Below, piece after piece: positions 22,767 to 23,425 of a stretch of 23,425 nucleotides of DNA. Both the position numbers and the translations under genes were made by a program. The stretch covers positions 1 through 23,425 of the forward strand of contig CAZUMH010000050.1 of assembly GCA_964621645.1 (NCBI GenBank), written 5' to 3'. The notes beneath the pieces were generated by a model. The model was not told the origin of the DNA, did not search any database, and saw only the letters and a list, made by a program, of their open reading frames with translations. The DNA comes from CAZUMH01 sp964621645 (GTDB lineage: Bacteria > Zhuqueibacterota > QNDG01 > JAGLOF01). Within the stretch, counting starts at the first letter, position 1; each line of letters begins with the position of its first letter.

Positions 22767-23425
22767 ATGCTGAATAATTTTAGAACACATAAACGTGTTG
22801 TTTTGAGAAGAATTCGGGAAATAGCCATAGAACGATTTTTCCAGGTTAACGGACTCTTTGCAGTAATTGTCCTGCTCGGTATCTTTTCTTTGCTTTTAAT
22901 CGAGGGTTTGCCGGCACTACAGTCTCTTGGATTCCGTGAGTTTTTCATAAATAAAATTTGGGATCCCACCTCCTTTGAAAGGGAATCCTACGGCCTGCTT
23001 TCGATGATTGTCAGCACCCTTATGGTGACATTCGGGGCTATGGTAATAGCAGTACCTCTGGGTATCCTCTCCGCCGCATATATTGCTGATATTGCACATC
23101 CGAGAACGAGGGAAATCATTAAACCAGTGATAGAAATCCTGGCGGGAATTCCCTCAGTGGTAATCGGTTTTTTGGGCATCATCGTTGTGGGACCGCTATT
23201 GGCAAAAGTGACGGGCCACTCAAACGGGCTCAATGCGATCAATGGATCGATTTTACTTGCTGTTATGTCACTTCCCACTATCATCAGCATTTCCGAGGAT
23301 GCCATCGTTGCTGTTCCTCAGGAATTTAAAAATGCTTCTCTTGCCCTCGGGGCGAACAGGTGGCAGACACTTGTCAGGGTCACTATCCCCGCAGCCATGT
23401 CGGGAATTGTCGCTTCGGTGATGCT
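22767..23425 (+). CDS. pstC: Phosphate ABC transporter permease PstC, 3'-truncated
   Basis: The open frame from ATG 22767 runs to the right edge (219 complete codons). A first membrane helix (GLFAVIVLLGIFSLLLIEGL) and a periplasmic loop lead to the family permease core: SYGLLSMIVSTLMVTFGAM, IAVPLGILSAAYIADIAH, EILAGIPSVVIGFLG, then MSLPTIISISEDAI and VPQEFKNASLALGANRWQT, which includes the EAA-loop signature contacted by PstB. PstC and PstA form the channel of the phosphate importer. No ribosome-binding site is evident, and an overlapping 5-codon frame at 22760 (ATG-ACT-GAT-GCT-GAA-TAA) lies across its start. The remaining third and the rest of the pst operon lie beyond the window. Confidence 0.93.
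   Translation, partial: MLNNFRTHKRVVLRRIREIAIERFFQVNGLFAVIVLLGIFSLLLIEGLPALQSLGFREFFINKIWDPTSFERESYGLLSMIVSTLMVTFGAMVIAVPLGILSAAYIADIAHPRTREIIKPVIEILAGIPSVVIGFLGIIVVGPLLAKVTGHSNGLNAINGSILLAVMSLPTIISISEDAIVAVPQEFKNASLALGANRWQTLVRVTIPAAMSGIVASVM

Overview
The window (23,425 bases) comes from a Gram-negative bacterium. It encodes an OprP-like porin, a Wzi-type outer-membrane protein, a TonB-like protein and several lipoproteins. Eight of nine predicted signal-peptidase-I proteins would begin with Gln after cleavage (endings such as SA|Q, PA|Q, KA|Q). That is the 'Q-rule' known from Bacteroidetes, and with a DUF4252 protein beside an ECF sigma factor it points to the Bacteroidota/FCB assemblage or a candidate phylum close to it. 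No rRNA, tRNA, CRISPR array or insertion sequence was seen, so the exact lineage stays open.

Layout: (1) Bases 2-205 are the tail of a cupin protein. (2) Bases 518-3836 hold five closely spaced + strand genes for exported or membrane-anchored proteins: a secreted formylglycine-generating-enzyme-like protein, a TonB-like protein, a small beta-rich membrane protein, an Fn3-type lipoprotein and a secreted protein with one perfect EF-hand loop. A Wzi-family outer-membrane protein follows (4023-5597). This is the least understood part of the window and the best candidate for an undescribed envelope system. (3) Bases 5644-6447 hold an ArsR-type regulator with a clear promoter and palindromic operator, convergent with a single-domain response regulator. 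(4) Bases 6667-11139 form a tightly packed + strand run: pyrK, pyrD, nitroreductase, MJ0936/YfcE phosphoesterase, ECF sigma factor, zinc-finger anti-sigma factor and DUF4252, closed by a terminator. (5) Bases 11335-12297 encode a lipoprotein with an internal duplication and a TTG start; a GT2 glycosyltransferase lies opposite. (6) Bases 13674-15889 hold pdxS, pdxT and a secreted protein. pdxS is interrupted by an in-frame TAG and the secreted protein by an in-frame TGA, while pdxT between them is intact. (7) A secreted unknown on the - strand, an MrfA/YprA-type helicase and a PpiC-type foldase lipoprotein follow. (8) Bases 20545-23425 are a phosphate-starvation cluster: a Pho-box-like array, an OprP-like porin, pstS, an intercistronic hairpin and the start of pstC, which runs off the window.

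How the genes work together: pyrK and pyrD make the two-subunit dihydroorotate dehydrogenase. The sigma, anti-sigma and DUF4252 genes look like a membrane-signalled stress module. pdxS and pdxT would make pyridoxal phosphate, but as read only pdxT is complete. The porin and the Pst genes would bring phosphate through the outer membrane, across the periplasm and over the inner membrane. The most notable observations are the two in-frame stops in neighbouring genes, the exported-protein cassette, the 11-base-period repeat upstream of the porin, and the hairpin between pstS and pstC.
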